From JAVZIQ01 sp037440545 (lineage in GTDB: Archaea; Thermoproteota; Bathyarchaeia; Bathyarchaeales; Bathycorpusculaceae), in assembly GCA_037440545.1 (NCBI GenBank), contig JBBITX010000064.1, positions 1 to 6,594 on the forward strand: a DNA stretch of 6,594 bases, read 5' to 3'. A program made the translations under genes and the position numbers. The notes below the pieces were generated by a model. It worked only from the letters and a program-made list of their open reading frames with translations, searched no databases and was not told the origin of the DNA. Shown here in pieces: positions 6,022-6,594 of this stretch (positions are counted from its first letter, which is position 1; each line of letters starts with the position of its first letter).

Positions 6022-6510
6022 ATGAAAAAAGGGAGGAAAAAAGTCAGAAAACATTCAAAAAATAAAAAGACAGCCATCATATTAACGGCTATAATTGCAA
6101 CAATAGCCATTATAGTTCTGGCAGCTTATACACATACAGACACAAACACTGAAAAGCCCAAGGAGGACCCAAATAAGTACTTCCAATTTTTGGACGCAGC
6201 CGCGTCGGGTTACCACCCCCAGAACTCGCCGAACATTTTAAGAATAGAAATGCTATACTTCAAGCTTAAACCTATAGGTGGAAACGCCACAAATGTTGTA
6301 ATACATGCTGAAGGTATGATGAATCCGTCAGATTACTTTTACGAGTCCATCTCGAAAGGAACTGAAATATACATCGAAATAACATTTAAGTCTCCAATAC
6401 AGATTCAAAAGGAAGGAGACGTATACCCTGTGAGAATAAAAGTTTACTCTAACGAGGCAGAGGGCTACGTAACACTTGAACTTAGGGATGAAGATGTAAT
6501 TTCAACATAA
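6022..6510 (+). CDS. Membrane-anchored extracellular protein of unknown function (162 residues)
   Basis: I cannot assign a function. The N-terminus is very basic (MKKGRKKVRKHSKNKK, 1-16), followed by one hydrophobic segment (about 17-35), a polar Thr/Lys/Glu/Pro linker (37-50), and a domain from about 52 to 160. That domain alternates short hydrophobic strands (RIEMLYFKLKPI, NVVIHAEGM, EIYIEITF, VYPVRIKVYS, GYVTLELRD), suggesting a small beta-sandwich. The basic-then-hydrophobic start predicts an N-in signal anchor with the domain outside the cell. A glycosylation sequon N88-A-T lies in the outer domain. An in-frame TAG at 6010-6012 fixes the ATG; AGGCGGA is a weak ribosome binding site. It diverges from the small membrane protein gene. 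I have the impression that similar short anchored beta-rich proteins are frequent in uncultured Thermoproteota genomes, but that could not be checked. It could be a pilin-like or cell-envelope protein, although no class III signal peptide is evident. Confidence 0.8.
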   Translation: MKKGRKKVRKHSKNKKTAIILTAIIATIAIIVLAAYTHTDTNTEKPKEDPNKYFQFLDAAASGYHPQNSPNILRIEMLYFKLKPIGGNATNVVIHAEGMMNPSDYFYESISKGTEIYIEITFKSPIQIQKEGDVYPVRIKVYSNEAEGYVTLELRDEDVIST

Positions 6511-6523
6511 ATTGTGAATTGGA

Positions 6524-6528
6524 TTTTT
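6524..6528 (+). terminator. Possible T-run terminator after the 162-residue gene
   Basis: TTTTT on plus, 14 bases after the stop codon. Its distance and A/T context fit archaeal intrinsic termination, but five T residues is a weak signal. Confidence 0.3.
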
Positions 6529-6579
6529 AAACCTAACATTAATTAGGCAGAAACTATCCATAATCAGGTTAGAAAGTAA

Positions 6580-6594
6580 ATGGAAAAAAACTGG
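6580..6594 (+). CDS. Possible start of another plus-strand gene, cut by the window edge
   Basis: ATG at 6580 opens five codons (MEKNW) before the window ends. AGGTTAG (6566-6572) lies seven bases upstream and could serve as a ribosome binding site, and the AT-rich stretch ACATTAATTAGG (6536-6547) lies about 40 bases upstream where a TATA box would be. Five codons are far too few to prove a gene or suggest a product. Confidence 0.3.

Noticed and set aside
6532..6547. Short inverted repeat CCTAA-6-TTAGG downstream of the plus gene
   Set aside because: Only five A/T-rich base pairs; expected often by chance, and not followed by a T-run.
1..6594. Search for CRISPR repeats, tRNA or rRNA genes, insertion-sequence ends and attachment sites
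   Set aside because: No direct repeats of useful length, no tRNA-like cloverleaf or rRNA segment, and no transposase or integrase reading frame seen by eye; almost all of the window is accounted for by genes.

Overview
This window looks like chromosomal DNA from an archaeon. The clues are TATA-like boxes about 25 bases upstream of, or right at, start codons, short or absent leaders, single-TM surface proteins with very basic N-termini, and a peptide-type solute-binding protein ending in a dockerin-like calcium-binding module. A Thermoproteota lineage, perhaps Bathyarchaeia, fits the style of these proteins, but that is an impression; no rRNA or marker gene is present to test it.

Positions 1-5641 (minus strand) hold one dipeptide/oligopeptide-family ABC importer cluster, in transcription order: solute-binding protein (5641-3467), permease B (3398-2358), permease C (2354-1242), ATPase D (1239-121) and the first 41 codons of ATPase F (124-1, leaving the window). 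The last four genes are packed with gaps of 3 and 2 bases and then a 4-base stop/start overlap, so they are almost certainly co-transcribed and translationally coupled. The only real gap (68 bases) lies between the binding protein and permease B. It contains a 10-bp hairpin with a T-run on its 3' arm and a second TATA-like box, so binding-protein output may be set separately from the membrane complex. The binding protein would capture a peptide or other small solute outside the cell, B and C form the channel, and D and F hydrolyse ATP.

Three proteins of this otherwise standard importer carry extra material: the binding protein has a C-terminal two-repeat dockerin-like module and no lipobox or C-terminal membrane anchor; permease C has about 55 extra residues forming a probable additional TM hairpin; ATPase D has about 45 extra, strongly basic residues between the Q-loop and the ABC signature.

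Positions 5642-6594 hold two short genes of unknown function, a 70-residue two-TM protein (minus) and a 162-residue membrane-anchored extracellular protein (plus), diverging from a shared AT-rich promoter region, followed by the possible first codons of another plus-strand gene at the right edge. I saw no RNA genes, insertion sequences, CRISPR arrays or attachment sites. I do not see a wholly new system here; the unusual part is the decoration of a known transporter class.
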